From NCBI RefSeq assembly GCF_028682395.1, contig NZ_JANHLC010000011.1, forward strand, positions 62,001 to 126,000: DNA of 64,000 nt, written 5' to 3'. The translations under genes and the position numbers were made by a program. Under the pieces are notes generated by a model. It was not told the DNA's origin, searched no databases, and worked only from the letters and a program-made list of their open reading frames with translations. Each line of letters opens with the position of its first letter. Position 1 is the stretch's first letter. Source of the stretch: Pseudomonas putida. Lineage in GTDB: Bacteria; Pseudomonadota; Gammaproteobacteria; Pseudomonadales; Pseudomonadaceae. Below, piece by piece: positions 24,134-32,785 of the stretch.

Positions 24134-24999
24134 GCCCAGTCCTCGCGATGGCGAATCAAGCCTTCCTGGGTCACCGACGCCACCAGTTGGCCGGCGCGGT
24201 TATACACGCTGCCCCGGGAGAAGCCGCGCGAATTGCCGGCCCACGGACTGTCCATGGCATAGAGCAGCCAGTCATCGGCACGCAACTCGCCATGGAACCA
24301 CAGCGCGTGGTCGAGGCTGGCCACCTGCATATCCTTCTGCCAGACCGTCTTGCCATGGGGCAGCAGCGAGGTGGTCAGCAGGCCGAAATCCGAGGCATAG
24401 GCCAACAGGTATTTATGCAGTGCGGGAATATCCGCCAGCTTGCCGTCGGCACGGAACCAGACGTACTTCACCGGATCCATCGGCTGCGGGTTGAAAGGGT
24501 CTTTTTCAGTGACCGGGCGCACTTCAATCGGTTTGGCGCACAGCATCTTGTCGCGCATCGGCTCGGGAATCAGATGGGCGCGCTGCTGGGTCAGCTCCAA
24601 CTCCGAAGGCAGGTTTTCCGGGCCGACCACCTGGGGCATGGCGATCTGATGCGCAAAACCACTTTCGTCATACTGGAACGACGCGCTACAGGTAAAGATC
24701 GGGTGGCCCTTCTGGATCGCCGTAACCCGCCGGGTACTGAAGCTACCGCCATCGCGCACCCGGTCAACCTGATAGACCACGGGCAATCCGGCATCGCCGG
24801 GGCGCAGGAAGTAACCGTGCATCGAGTGCACATGCCGCGCTTCCTCGACGGTCTGGCTGGCGGCTGACAACGACTGGCCCAGCACCTGGCCACCGAACAA
24901 TTGACGAAAGCCCAGGTCCTGGCTGCGTCCGCGAAAGAGGTTTTCCTCGATCGGCTCCAGGGTCAGCAAATCGACCAGATCTTCCAACACTTGGCTCAT
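24130..24999 (-). CDS. tesB: Acyl-CoA thioesterase II
   Basis: 289 aa, close to E. coli TesB (286). A double hot-dog fold: the first half holds F-R-G-x-S-Q-x-x-G-x-x-Q-L-F-G-G-Q-V-L-G-Q and the second half the catalytic Asp region S-L-D-H-A-L-W-F-H and D-D-W-L-L-Y-A-M-D-S-P. It hydrolyses medium- to long-chain acyl-CoA to free acid and CoA. ATG 24999 is chosen for the GAGGAG 7 bases upstream. The HAD phosphatase gene follows with an ATGA overlap. Confidence 0.95.
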   Translation of the reverse strand: MSQVLEDLVDLLTLEPIEENLFRGRSQDLGFRQLFGGQVLGQSLSAASQTVEEARHVHSMHGYFLRPGDAGLPVVYQVDRVRDGGSFSTRRVTAIQKGHPIFTCSASFQYDESGFAHQIAMPQVVGPENLPSELELTQQRAHLIPEPMRDKMLCAKPIEVRPVTEKDPFNPQPMDPVKYVWFRADGKLADIPALHKYLLAYASDFGLLTTSLLPHGKTVWQKDMQVASLDHALWFHGELRADDWLLYAMDSPWAGNSRGFSRGSVYNRAGQLVASVTQEGLIRHREDWA

Positions 25000-25086
25000 T
25001 CGGACTCTCCTCACACAAAGCATTACCGCGCAGTCTTGGCTGCGGCGGCCAGCGTAAATCGGGCTATTGTAAACGGGCGTAACAGC

Positions 25087-25656
25087 TTAGCCATGCAAAG
25101 TCGCGAGCCATTGCGCGCGGCTGATGCGGTACAACACGTGGCGGCGCAACGGATGATCGGGCGCCAGGGCCGGATGATCGAAGTCACCTTGGGGGTCGTA
25201 GTGCATGCCGATGGCCTGCATGACTTTTTGCGAAGGGGTATTGCTTTGGGTTGTGAAGGACACCACCTCGTCCAGGCCGAGTTGGTCAAACCCGCAGCGC
25301 AGAGCGGTCCACGCCGCCTCACTGGCAAAACCCAGCCCCCAATGGCGGCTCGCCAGACGCCAGGCGATCTCCACTGCCGGGGTAAACGCCGCGTCGAATC
25401 CCACCTGCGCCAACCCGGTCAAGCCAATGAAGGCCCCCGTATCCTTGCGCTCCAACGCCCATGCTCCATAACCGTGCTCGGCAAAATGCCCACGTATTCG
25501 GCCGATCAATGCCGCACTTTCCAGCCGGCTCAAGGGCGCGGGGAAGTAGCGCATCACTTGGGGATCAGCACACATGGCGGTGAACTCGGGCAGGTCCTCA
25601 TCGCGCCACTGGCGCAACAGCAGGCGCGCACTTTCGAGTTCAAGTATCGGCTCCAT
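25087..25656 (-). CDS. GNAT-family N-acetyltransferase (RimJ/RimL-like)
   Basis: 189 aa. Typical RimJ-like start (E-S-A-R-L-L-L-R-Q-W-R-D-E-D-L-P-E-F) and the acetyl-CoA site region W-G-L-G-F-A-S-E-A-A-W-T-A-L. The final strand (S-F-T-T-Q-S-N-T-P-S-Q-K-V-M-Q-A-I-G-M) is complete. It is likely cytoplasmic and acts on a protein N-terminus or a small amine; the substrate cannot be stated. It is a single gene between tesB and the divergent HDAC-family gene. Confidence 0.88.
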   Translation of the reverse strand: MEPILELESARLLLRQWRDEDLPEFTAMCADPQVMRYFPAPLSRLESAALIGRIRGHFAEHGYGAWALERKDTGAFIGLTGLAQVGFDAAFTPAVEIAWRLASRHWGLGFASEAAWTALRCGFDQLGLDEVVSFTTQSNTPSQKVMQAIGMHYDPQGDFDHPALAPDHPLRRHVLYRISRAQWLATLHG

Positions 25657-25745
25657 CTATTCCCTCCGGATTGCTTAGGCGTTTTCCCTGTGGACAAGTG
25701 TAACGCGCTGCTAAGATTCGTCGCCTGTTCCGACCCGAGTTCATC

Positions 25746-26666
25746 ATGCCGCTGCCGCTGATTTATCACGATGACTACAGCCCCGAGTTTCCGGCCGAAC
25801 ATCGTTTCCCCATGGACAAGTTCCGCCTGCTGCGCGATCACCTGGTCGACAGCGGCCTGACCGAAGACGCGGCGCTGCTGCGGCCCGAATGCTGCCCTGT
25901 GGATATCCTCGCCCTGGCCCATGACCGCGCCTATATCGAACGCTATATGGCCGGCGAACTGGCCCGCGAAGACCAGCGCCGCCTCGGCCTGCCCTGGAGC
26001 GAAGCCCTGGCCCGGCGAACCGTGCGCGCCGTCGGTGGTTCGCTGCTGGCCGCTGAGCAGGCCCTGGAACATGGCCTGGCCTGCCATCTGGCCGGCGGCA
26101 CCCACCACGCCCATTACGACCACCCCGCCGGTTTCTGCATCTTCAACGACCTGGCAATCATCAGCCGCTATCTGCTGGAGAGCGGTCGAGTCAATCGGGT
26201 GCTGATCTTCGATTGCGACGTGCATCAAGGCGATGGGACGGCGCGTATTCTCGAACATACCCCGGAGGCGATTACCGTTTCCCTGCACTGCGAAAAGAAC
26301 TTTCCGGCCCGTAAGGCCGAGAGCGACTGGGATATACCGCTGCCCATGGGCATGGGCGATCGCGACTACCTGCAAGTGGTCGACGACACGCTGAATTACC
26401 TGCTGCCGCTCTACCAGCCGGACCTGGTGCTTTACGACGCCGGTGTCGACGTACACCAGGACGATGCCCTGGGCTATCTCAAGCTCACCGATCAAGGCGT
26501 CGCCGCACGCGATGAAAGCGTGCTGCGCCATTGCCTGGGCCGCGATATCCCGGTGGTCGGGGTGATCGGCGGCGGCTACAGCAAGGATCGCCAGGCCCTG
26601 GCCCGCCGCCACGGCATCCTGCACCACAGTGCGCAACGCGTCTGGCTGTCATCAGGTTGCCATTGA
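25746..26666 (+). CDS. Histone-deacetylase-family (AcuC/acetylpolyamine-amidohydrolase-like) zinc hydrolase
   Basis: 306 aa. The active-site signatures of class I/II HDAC folds are complete: G-G-T-H-H-A-H-Y-D-H-P-A-G-F-C-I-F-N-D-L-A, the zinc ligands in F-D-C-D-V-H-Q-G-D-G-T-A, and Y-D-A-G-V-D-V-H-Q-D-D. Bacterial relatives deacetylate acetyl-lysine or acetylpolyamines. No acs or acetoin genes adjoin it, so the substrate is open. It is monocistronic and divergent from the GNAT gene, an acetyltransferase/deacylase pairing that may be coincidental. Confidence 0.9.
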   Translation: MPLPLIYHDDYSPEFPAEHRFPMDKFRLLRDHLVDSGLTEDAALLRPECCPVDILALAHDRAYIERYMAGELAREDQRRLGLPWSEALARRTVRAVGGSLLAAEQALEHGLACHLAGGTHHAHYDHPAGFCIFNDLAIISRYLLESGRVNRVLIFDCDVHQGDGTARILEHTPEAITVSLHCEKNFPARKAESDWDIPLPMGMGDRDYLQVVDDTLNYLLPLYQPDLVLYDAGVDVHQDDALGYLKLTDQGVAARDESVLRHCLGRDIPVVGVIGGGYSKDRQALARRHGILHHSAQRVWLSSGCH

Positions 26667-26874
26667 ACTGTGCCGGCTTACCCACAATCCCTGTGGAGCG
26701 GCCTGTGGATAACCTGAGTGAAAGCCTCTGTAGGTCATAGGCAGCATGGCCTGCAGGAACCTGGTTATTTTTTGTACAGACCATTCACAAGCCGCCTGAA
26801 GCCCCGCCGCGCGCAGCAGGGCCTGTCGCTCAGGTAGAATACCCGGCCTCCTTTGCCGATTCGCAGCCCGCACC

Positions 26875-28113
26875 ATGACCCAGCCAAACATCGCTCCCAC
26901 ACCCTGCGTCGCCATTATCGGCGGCGGCCCGGCCGGCCTGATGGCCGCCGAAGTGCTGAGCCAGGCTGGAGTCCGGGTCGCGCTCTATGACGCCATGCCC
27001 TCGGTGGGGCGCAAGTTCCTGCTGGCCGGGGTCGGCGGGATGAATATCACCCACTCCGAGGCCTACCCGGCGTTTCTTTCGCGCTATGCCGAACGCAGCC
27101 CTTATATCGCCCCGCTGCTGCGCGAATTCGGCGCCGACGCCCTGTGCCAATGGATCCACGGCCTGGGGATCGACACCTTTGTCGGCAGCTCCGGGCGGGT
27201 CTTCCCCACGGACATGAAAGCCGCGCCCCTGCTACGCGCCTGGCTCAAGCGCCTGCGCGACAGTGGCGTGGTTATCCACACCCGCCATCGCTGGCAGGGC
27301 TGGAACAGCGAAGGCAAGCTGGTTATCCACAGCCCCGAAGGTGCAATCACCCTACACGCCGATGCCACCTTACTGGCCCTGGGCGGTGGCAGTTGGGCGC
27401 GTTTGGGTTCCGATGGGGCCTGGCTCCAGCACCTCCAGGCCCGTGGCGTGCCCTGCGCGCCACTGCGGCCCAGCAACTGCGGCTTTGAAGTCCAAGCCTG
27501 GAGCGACCTGCTGCGCAGCAAGTTCGCCGGTGCGCCACTGAAGAATATCGCCATCAGCTTTGACCAGAGCACGCCCCGCCTGGGCGAATGCGTGGTGACC
27601 GCGACGGGGATCGAAGGCAGCCTGATCTACGCGCTGTCGGCGCCAATCCGCGACCGTATCGAGCAACAGGGGGCGGCGACGATCGAGATTGATCTGTTGC
27701 CGGGCAAGACCGCGAGCCAGATCCAGACAGCATTGGCCAAGCCCCGCGGTTCACGCTCCATGGCCAAGCACCTGCACAGCCAGGTGGGGATCGATGGGGT
27801 CAAGGCGGCGCTGCTGCGAGAACTGGCGCCGAGCGAAGCGTTCAACGATCCGACCCGGTTGGCCACGGCGATCAAGGCCTTGCCGCTGACCGTCGTCAGG
27901 ACTCGACCGCTGGATGAAGCGATCAGCAGCGCCGGCGGCGTACCGTTTGAAGCCCTGACGGAAAACCTGATGCTGCGCGACCTGCCGGGCGTGTTCTGTG
28001 CAGGCGAAATGCTCGACTGGGAGGCCCCAACGGGGGGCTACCTGCTGACAGCCTGCTTTGCCAGCGGCCACGTGGCAGGCCGCGGCGTGCTGGAATGGCT
28101 ACGCGCTCGATAG
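26875..28113 (+). CDS. HI0933/YhiN-like flavoprotein (TIGR03862-type NAD(P)/FAD-dependent oxidoreductase)
   Basis: 412 aa. The FAD fold begins I-I-G-G-G-P-A-G-L-M-A-A-E-V-L, and the family stretch G-R-K-F-L-L-A-G-V-G-G-M-N-I-T-H-S-E follows. The C-terminal F-C-A-G-E-M-L-D-W-E-A-P-T-G-G-Y-L-L-T-A-C-F-A-S-G is characteristic of the HI0933/BaiN group. Cytoplasmic; physiological reaction unknown for most members. About 200 bases upstream hold no gene. Confidence 0.9.
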   Translation: MTQPNIAPTPCVAIIGGGPAGLMAAEVLSQAGVRVALYDAMPSVGRKFLLAGVGGMNITHSEAYPAFLSRYAERSPYIAPLLREFGADALCQWIHGLGIDTFVGSSGRVFPTDMKAAPLLRAWLKRLRDSGVVIHTRHRWQGWNSEGKLVIHSPEGAITLHADATLLALGGGSWARLGSDGAWLQHLQARGVPCAPLRPSNCGFEVQAWSDLLRSKFAGAPLKNIAISFDQSTPRLGECVVTATGIEGSLIYALSAPIRDRIEQQGAATIEIDLLPGKTASQIQTALAKPRGSRSMAKHLHSQVGIDGVKAALLRELAPSEAFNDPTRLATAIKALPLTVVRTRPLDEAISSAGGVPFEALTENLMLRDLPGVFCAGEMLDWEAPTGGYLLTACFASGHVAGRGVLEWLRAR

Positions 28114-28148
28114 CCGCTCACTGCTTTGCGTTGCCGCCGGTGACGTTC

Positions 28149-28165
28149 GCGGGCGGAGCGCCCGC
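28149..28165. terminator. Hairpin between convergent flavoprotein and aldehyde dehydrogenase genes
   Basis: GCGGGC (28149-28154) pairs with GCCCGC (28160-28165) across GGAGC. It sits in the 175-bp convergent gap, lacks a T-tract and is only a weak terminator candidate. Confidence 0.35.
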
Positions 28166-28288
28166 AGAGCCAACGACTCACCCCAGCTGAAAGACCACGC
28201 CTTGGCGTTTGCCCCACCCTACGCCTGCGCACGCTACCTGGCGCCAGCGGCTAGGGATCTGCTGCCCACAAGGGCGTCTTTCAAGCCA

Positions 28289-29761
28289 TCACTTGAGGTA
28301 CCAGCCCCACGGCTCATCACCGATGTATTCAGTGACCTGCTTGACCTCCAGGTAGTTGTCCAGCCCCCACTGCCCCAGCTCGCGACCAATACCACTGTGT
28401 TTCATTCCGCCCCAGGGCGCCTCGACAAACGTCGGCTGCGAACAATTGACCCAGACAATCCCCGCCCGCAGTTGGTCGGCCACCCGCGCGGTGCGCTGCA
28501 AATCGCGGCTCATCACCGCTGCCGCCAGGCCAAAGCGGCTGGCATTGGCCATCTGCACCGCCTGCTCTTCGCGGCTAAAACGCTTGATACAGAGCACCGG
28601 GCCAAAGATCTCTTCGCGCCAGACAATGCTGTTCAGTGCCGGCTCGTCAAAAATCGCCGGTTCGACAAAATAACCGCCATCCAGATGCCCCGGCCGTTGG
28701 CCACCCGTCAGCAACCGCGCGCCACTGGCCTGGCCCTGGTCGATAAACCCCAGGACCTTCTCATACTGTCCACGACTCACCAGCGGCCCCAGCAACACAC
28801 CGGGCTCCAGACCCGGGCCGATACTGATCTGGCGCGTCGCCTCGACCAGCCGCTCGATCAGCCGCGGAGCAATCCCCTCCTGCACCAACAGACGCGACGT
28901 GGCGCTGCATACCTGGCCCTGGTTCCAGAAGATGCCGAACAGAATCCACTCCACCGCCGCCTCGACATCGGCATCGTCGAACACGATAAACGCCGATTTC
29001 CCGCCCAGCTCCAGGCTGACGTTCTTGATGTCGGCGGCGGCCGCCGACATGATTTTCGCCCCAGTCGGCACGCTGCCGGTAAAGGCCAGCTTATCCACAC
29101 CCAGGTGCAGGCTGAGCGGGCTGCCCGCCTCGGCACCCAGGCCAGTAATGACATTCAACACCCCCGCCGGCAGGCCGATCCGGTCCGCCGCGCCCGCCAG
29201 CTCCAGGGCGCTCAGCGGTGTCAACTCGGAGGGTTTGAGCACCACCGTCGCACCGGCCGCCAATGCCGGAGCAACCTTCCAGGCAGCCATCAGCAGCGGA
29301 TAGTTCCAGGGAATGATTTGCCCGGCCACGCCAATCGGCTCGCGGCGAATCCGGCAGCGAAAGCGCGCATCCGGCAACGCCAGCGGCGTGTCCTGGCGCT
29401 CGTCCAGCTCACGGGCCAGCCCGGCGTAATAACGAAAGCAGCCAATCGCATCGGCAATATCCCATTGCGCCTCGGGCAGCGGCTTGCCGTTGTCGCGCAC
29501 TTCAAGAGTTGCCAGCTCGTCCTGGCTAGCCTGCAACTCATCGGCCAGGGCTTCCAGCCAGACCGCACGCTCAGCCCCGCGGCTCTGCCCCCAACCCTGC
29601 TCGAAGGCGCGCCGGGCGGCACGCACGCCATGGTCGATATCTTCTTCAGTACCGCGAGCGACCTGTTGCAGGACCTGCTCCGTCGCCGGATCGATCACCT
29701 CCAGGTAGCCACCCAGGTCCGGGCTGACCCACTCGCCGTTGATAAACAACTGATCACGCAT
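28289..29761 (-). CDS. NAD(P)-dependent aldehyde dehydrogenase linked to a polyamine-type transporter
   Basis: 490 aa from ATG 29761 (GGGAG upstream). ALDH motifs: I-P-W-N-Y-P-L (cofactor), F-T-G-S-V-P-T-G, the catalytic Glu in L-E-L-G-G-K-S and the nucleophilic Cys in N-Q-G-Q-V-C-S-A. Similar to betaine-aldehyde and gamma-aminobutyraldehyde dehydrogenases. It lies directly downstream of two permease genes of a polyamine/opine ABC importer, the arrangement seen in E. coli ydcSTUVW where YdcW/PatD oxidises 4-aminobutyraldehyde. A similar aminoaldehyde role is inferred. Confidence 0.9.
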   Translation of the reverse strand: MRDQLFINGEWVSPDLGGYLEVIDPATEQVLQQVARGTEEDIDHGVRAARRAFEQGWGQSRGAERAVWLEALADELQASQDELATLEVRDNGKPLPEAQWDIADAIGCFRYYAGLARELDERQDTPLALPDARFRCRIRREPIGVAGQIIPWNYPLLMAAWKVAPALAAGATVVLKPSELTPLSALELAGAADRIGLPAGVLNVITGLGAEAGSPLSLHLGVDKLAFTGSVPTGAKIMSAAAADIKNVSLELGGKSAFIVFDDADVEAAVEWILFGIFWNQGQVCSATSRLLVQEGIAPRLIERLVEATRQISIGPGLEPGVLLGPLVSRGQYEKVLGFIDQGQASGARLLTGGQRPGHLDGGYFVEPAIFDEPALNSIVWREEIFGPVLCIKRFSREEQAVQMANASRFGLAAAVMSRDLQRTARVADQLRAGIVWVNCSQPTFVEAPWGGMKHSGIGRELGQWGLDNYLEVKQVTEYIGDEPWGWYLK

Positions 29762-29811
29762 GAAAGCTCCCAGGGAGTGTTCCCAGTCGAAAACAGACAG
29801 CAGGCCCCGGA

Positions 29812-30621
29812 TCAAGCGCCGGCATGACGATTTTGCAGATAGCGCGAGGTAAACAGCAGGGCCAGCGAGGCGCAGATAATCACCGTCGACAGCGCATTGA
29901 TCTCCGGTGTCACGCCCCGGCGGATCGAAGAGAAAATGTAGATCGGCAAGGTCGTCTGCGAGCCGGCGACAAAGAACGCGATGATGAAATCATCGAAGCT
30001 GAAGGTGAAGGCCAACAGAAAGCCGGCCAGGATCGCCGGAGTGATCTGCGGCAGGGTCACCCGCCGAAAGGTTTCCAGCGGCGGTGCGTAGAGGTCGGCC
30101 GAGGCCTCGGCCAGCGCCCGGTCCAGGGACTCGACGCGGCTGCGCACGATGACCATCACCAGCGCCATGGTAAACAGCGAATGCGCCGCCACCACCGTGA
30201 AGAAGCCCATGTTCAGTCGGGGGATACCCGGGATCAGTTGCGCCAGCAACGGGTTGAGCACGTCGAACAGGCTGATAAAGGCGATCAGCGTCGAGATACC
30301 GATCACGATCCCGGGAATGATGATCGCGCAGTAGGTCAGCGCATCGAACAACAGCCTGACCCGCCGTCCGGCCCGCTGCAGGCCGAAGACCGCCAGGGTG
30401 CCAAACAACGTGGCCAGCACCGCCGAGCACAGGGCAATCAGCGCGCTGTTGCCCAGCGCTTCCATGATGAACGGGTTGTCGAAGGCCCGGCCAAACCACT
30501 GCACCGAGCAGCATTCGAAGGCCAGGCCACTGCGCCCGGCGTTGAAGCTGAACAGCATGATCAGCGCGATGGGCGCATAGAGAAACAGGTACAGCGAAGT
30601 CGAATAGCTGCGCAGCCACAT
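29812..30621 (-). CDS. ABC transporter permease (PotC/YdcV-like)
   Basis: 269 aa with six hydrophobic helices and the inner-membrane permease EAA loop E-A-S-A-D-L-Y-A-P-P-L-E-T-F-R-R-V-T-L-P-Q-I. ATG 30621 is preceded by GGAGG and lies next to the stop of the upstream permease gene (TGATATG). It is one half of the heterodimeric channel of a polyamine-type importer. Confidence 0.93.
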   Translation of the reverse strand: MWLRSYSTSLYLFLYAPIALIMLFSFNAGRSGLAFECCSVQWFGRAFDNPFIMEALGNSALIALCSAVLATLFGTLAVFGLQRAGRRVRLLFDALTYCAIIIPGIVIGISTLIAFISLFDVLNPLLAQLIPGIPRLNMGFFTVVAAHSLFTMALVMVIVRSRVESLDRALAEASADLYAPPLETFRRVTLPQITPAILAGFLLAFTFSFDDFIIAFFVAGSQTTLPIYIFSSIRRGVTPEINALSTVIICASLALLFTSRYLQNRHAGA

Positions 30622-30622
30622 A

Positions 30623-31546
30623 TCACAAGCCTCCGTCGGCCGGACGCCCGCCAAAGCGCGCCACCAGTTTCAGATAGCCGCCGATGATCAGCAGCATGAT
30701 TGCCACCAGCGTCATGGCCAGGGCACTGCCAAATGGCCAGTTGCGTGATTGCAGAAACAGGTCGACCAGCGCGTTGCCGACAAAGAACACCTTGCCGCCG
30801 CCCAGGATCGCCGGGATCAGGAACTCGCCCATCAGCAGGATAAACACCAGCATGACCCCGGTGATGATCCCCGGCGCCGAGAGCGGCAGGGTGATCCGCC
30901 GGAAACTCTCGAAGGCACTGGCCCCCAGGTCGGCGGACGCCTCGAGCAGGCGCTTATCGAGCTTTTCCAGGCTGACGTAGATCGGAAACACCATCAACGG
31001 CAGGTAACCGTAGACAATGCCGATCAGCACCGCATAGGGCGTATTGATGATCCGCACGCCCTCCAGCCCGAGGCTGGCGAGCAGGGCCGGAATGCCCTTG
31101 CCGCTGAGGATAAAGATCCAGGCGTAGGTGCGAATCAGAAAGCTGGTCCAGAACGGCACGATGACCAGGGTCAGCAGCAGCGAGCGATTCTGACGAACCT
31201 TGACCGCCAGGAAATACGCCAGCGGATAGGCCGCCACCAGGCACACCAGGGTGCCCAGTGGCGCCAGCAGCAGGGTGTTGCCGAACGCCGCGGCGCGCGA
31301 GCCCAGGTTCAGGTAGTTGGCCAGGGTAAACCCACCGGCATAGCCCCCGACCGCGCTGCGCTCGCCAAAGCTGAAGACCAGGATGATCAACAGCGGCATC
31401 AACAACAGCAGCAAGAACCACAACGTCGACGGCAACAGCATCAGCAGCGTGATCCGCCGCCCGAGGCTGCGCCGCCGGCTGGCCGCCAGGGACACCAGCG
31501 CGTTCGCCGGGACAGCGGAAGAAGGAACAGCATGTGCCGTATTCAT
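30623..31546 (-). CDS. ABC transporter permease (PotB/YdcU-like)
   Basis: 307 aa with an extended basic N-terminus, six helices and the EAA loop E-A-S-A-D-L-G-A-S-A-F-E-S-F-R-R-I-T-L-P-L. ATG 31546 is chosen for AAGGA 8 bases upstream. It is paired with the following permease gene and belongs to the same operon as the binding protein and ATPase. Confidence 0.93.
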   Translation of the reverse strand: MNTAHAVPSSAVPANALVSLAASRRRSLGRRITLLMLLPSTLWFLLLLLMPLLIILVFSFGERSAVGGYAGGFTLANYLNLGSRAAAFGNTLLLAPLGTLVCLVAAYPLAYFLAVKVRQNRSLLLTLVIVPFWTSFLIRTYAWIFILSGKGIPALLASLGLEGVRIINTPYAVLIGIVYGYLPLMVFPIYVSLEKLDKRLLEASADLGASAFESFRRITLPLSAPGIITGVMLVFILLMGEFLIPAILGGGKVFFVGNALVDLFLQSRNWPFGSALAMTLVAIMLLIIGGYLKLVARFGGRPADGGL

Positions 31547-31576
31547 GGGGGAATCCTTGCTGCGCATGGCGCCGGC

Positions 31577-32719
31577 TCAGGCGGACTTGAAGCGCGCCAT
31601 CACTTCGGCGCGCAACGGGCTGGTCAGTGTCGCGGCCGCGCCAAATTCCAGCGGGCTAAGGTGCTCGGCAGCCGGGTACATGATCGGGTCCTCGAGCATC
31701 GCCGTCGGCAGCAGGGCATCGACGCGCTTGTCGCCGCTCGGATAGCCGTGGCTCAGCACTTCGAGTTTGTTGTGCTGGGGATCGAGCAGGTAGTTGATAA
31801 AGGCGTAGGCCGCGTCCTTGTGCTCGCTGCTCTTGGGAATGGCGAAGAAATCACTCCACAATTCGCCACCTTCGCGCCCCAGGGTGAACTGCATGGCGGC
31901 GTTGTCGCGGTGCAGCTGCGAAGCGTCACCCGTCCAGCACATCGCCATCCAGGCATCGCCGCTGCGCAGTGCCGGTTGGATATCCGAGTTGATGGCAAAC
32001 AGATGGGGCTTGGCGTCGATCAGCAGTTTTTCCGCATCGGCCAGTTCCTTGGGGTCCAGGGAGTTGAAGCTGTAGCCAAACGACTTCAGGGCATTGCCGA
32101 TGGCGGTCAATTGATAGTCATGGACGATGCTGCGCCCGGTGGCCTCGCCCATGCTCAGCGCCCAGAATTCCTTCCAGGTGGTGGGCTGGGCCTTGAACTG
32201 GCTGCTGTCATAGATCAGACCCGTGGTGCCCCAGTTCTTCGGCACCGCATAGACCTTACCGTCCACCGTTCCCTGGGCCATAAAACGCGGCTCGAAGGCA
32301 CTGGCACTGAAGTTGGGCAGGCGCGACAGGTCCAACGGTTCGATCAGGCCCAGGCCGACGTAGGTGCTGACGGTGTAGTTGGTCGGCACCAGCACGTCCC
32401 AGCCGCTACCGCCGGCCTGGAGTTTGGCGAGCATCTCTTCGTTGGAACCGAACACGCTCATCGACACCCGCGCGCCGGTGGTCTTGCCGAACGCATCGAG
32501 GTTTTCCTGGCTGTGGTAGTTGGGCCAGGTGGCCAGGGCCAGCCGGTCACCCAGGGCGCCCTGCTCGCCGGCATAGGCGTTGCTGGTCAGCAGGCCGGGC
32601 ATATTGCTCGCCACCACGGCCGCAGCCAGGCCCAAACCGGTGCGCCCGAGAAACTCGCGGCGGCTGATCGAACCGTTCTGCCAACTGCGCAGGCTCTTGA
32701 TAAAGCTTTTCTGGTCCAT
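31577..32719 (-). CDS. Periplasmic polyamine-type solute-binding protein (PotD/F family) with Tat signal
   Basis: 380 aa from ATG 32719. The N-terminus carries a twin-arginine motif S-R-R-E-F-L-G before a hydrophobic stretch and a cleavage site near A-Y-A. This suggests export of a folded protein, unlike the Sec-exported PotD/PotF of E. coli. The mature part has the spermidine/putrescine-binding family fold (L-A-L-A-T-W-P-N-Y, W-D-V-L-V-P-T-N-Y, M-C-W-T-G-D). Substrate class (polyamine, aminobutyrate or opine-like) is inferred from family and the linked aldehyde dehydrogenase. Confidence 0.91.
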   Translation of the reverse strand: MDQKSFIKSLRSWQNGSISRREFLGRTGLGLAAAVVASNMPGLLTSNAYAGEQGALGDRLALATWPNYHSQENLDAFGKTTGARVSMSVFGSNEEMLAKLQAGGSGWDVLVPTNYTVSTYVGLGLIEPLDLSRLPNFSASAFEPRFMAQGTVDGKVYAVPKNWGTTGLIYDSSQFKAQPTTWKEFWALSMGEATGRSIVHDYQLTAIGNALKSFGYSFNSLDPKELADAEKLLIDAKPHLFAINSDIQPALRSGDAWMAMCWTGDASQLHRDNAAMQFTLGREGGELWSDFFAIPKSSEHKDAAYAFINYLLDPQHNKLEVLSHGYPSGDKRVDALLPTAMLEDPIMYPAAEHLSPLEFGAAATLTSPLRAEVMARFKSA

Positions 32720-32785
32720 GGCACGTTCCCCTTCGGATAAATGATGTCGTTGGCGAATCATTGATGCTGGAAGCTGAAAACCTTG

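Noticed and set aside
26667..26874. Open frames of 66-99 codons between the HDAC-family gene and the flavoprotein gene
   Set aside because: No ribosome binding site, no family resemblance, and they overlap the flanking genes; the gap is treated as non-coding.
28058..29827. 589-codon plus-strand open frame
   Set aside because: Antisense to the aldehyde dehydrogenase, which has all catalytic motifs; no own features.
30749..32740. 663-codon plus-strand open frame
   Set aside because: Antisense to the two permease genes and the binding-protein gene; composition is the Gln/Arg/His-rich pattern of a shadow frame.
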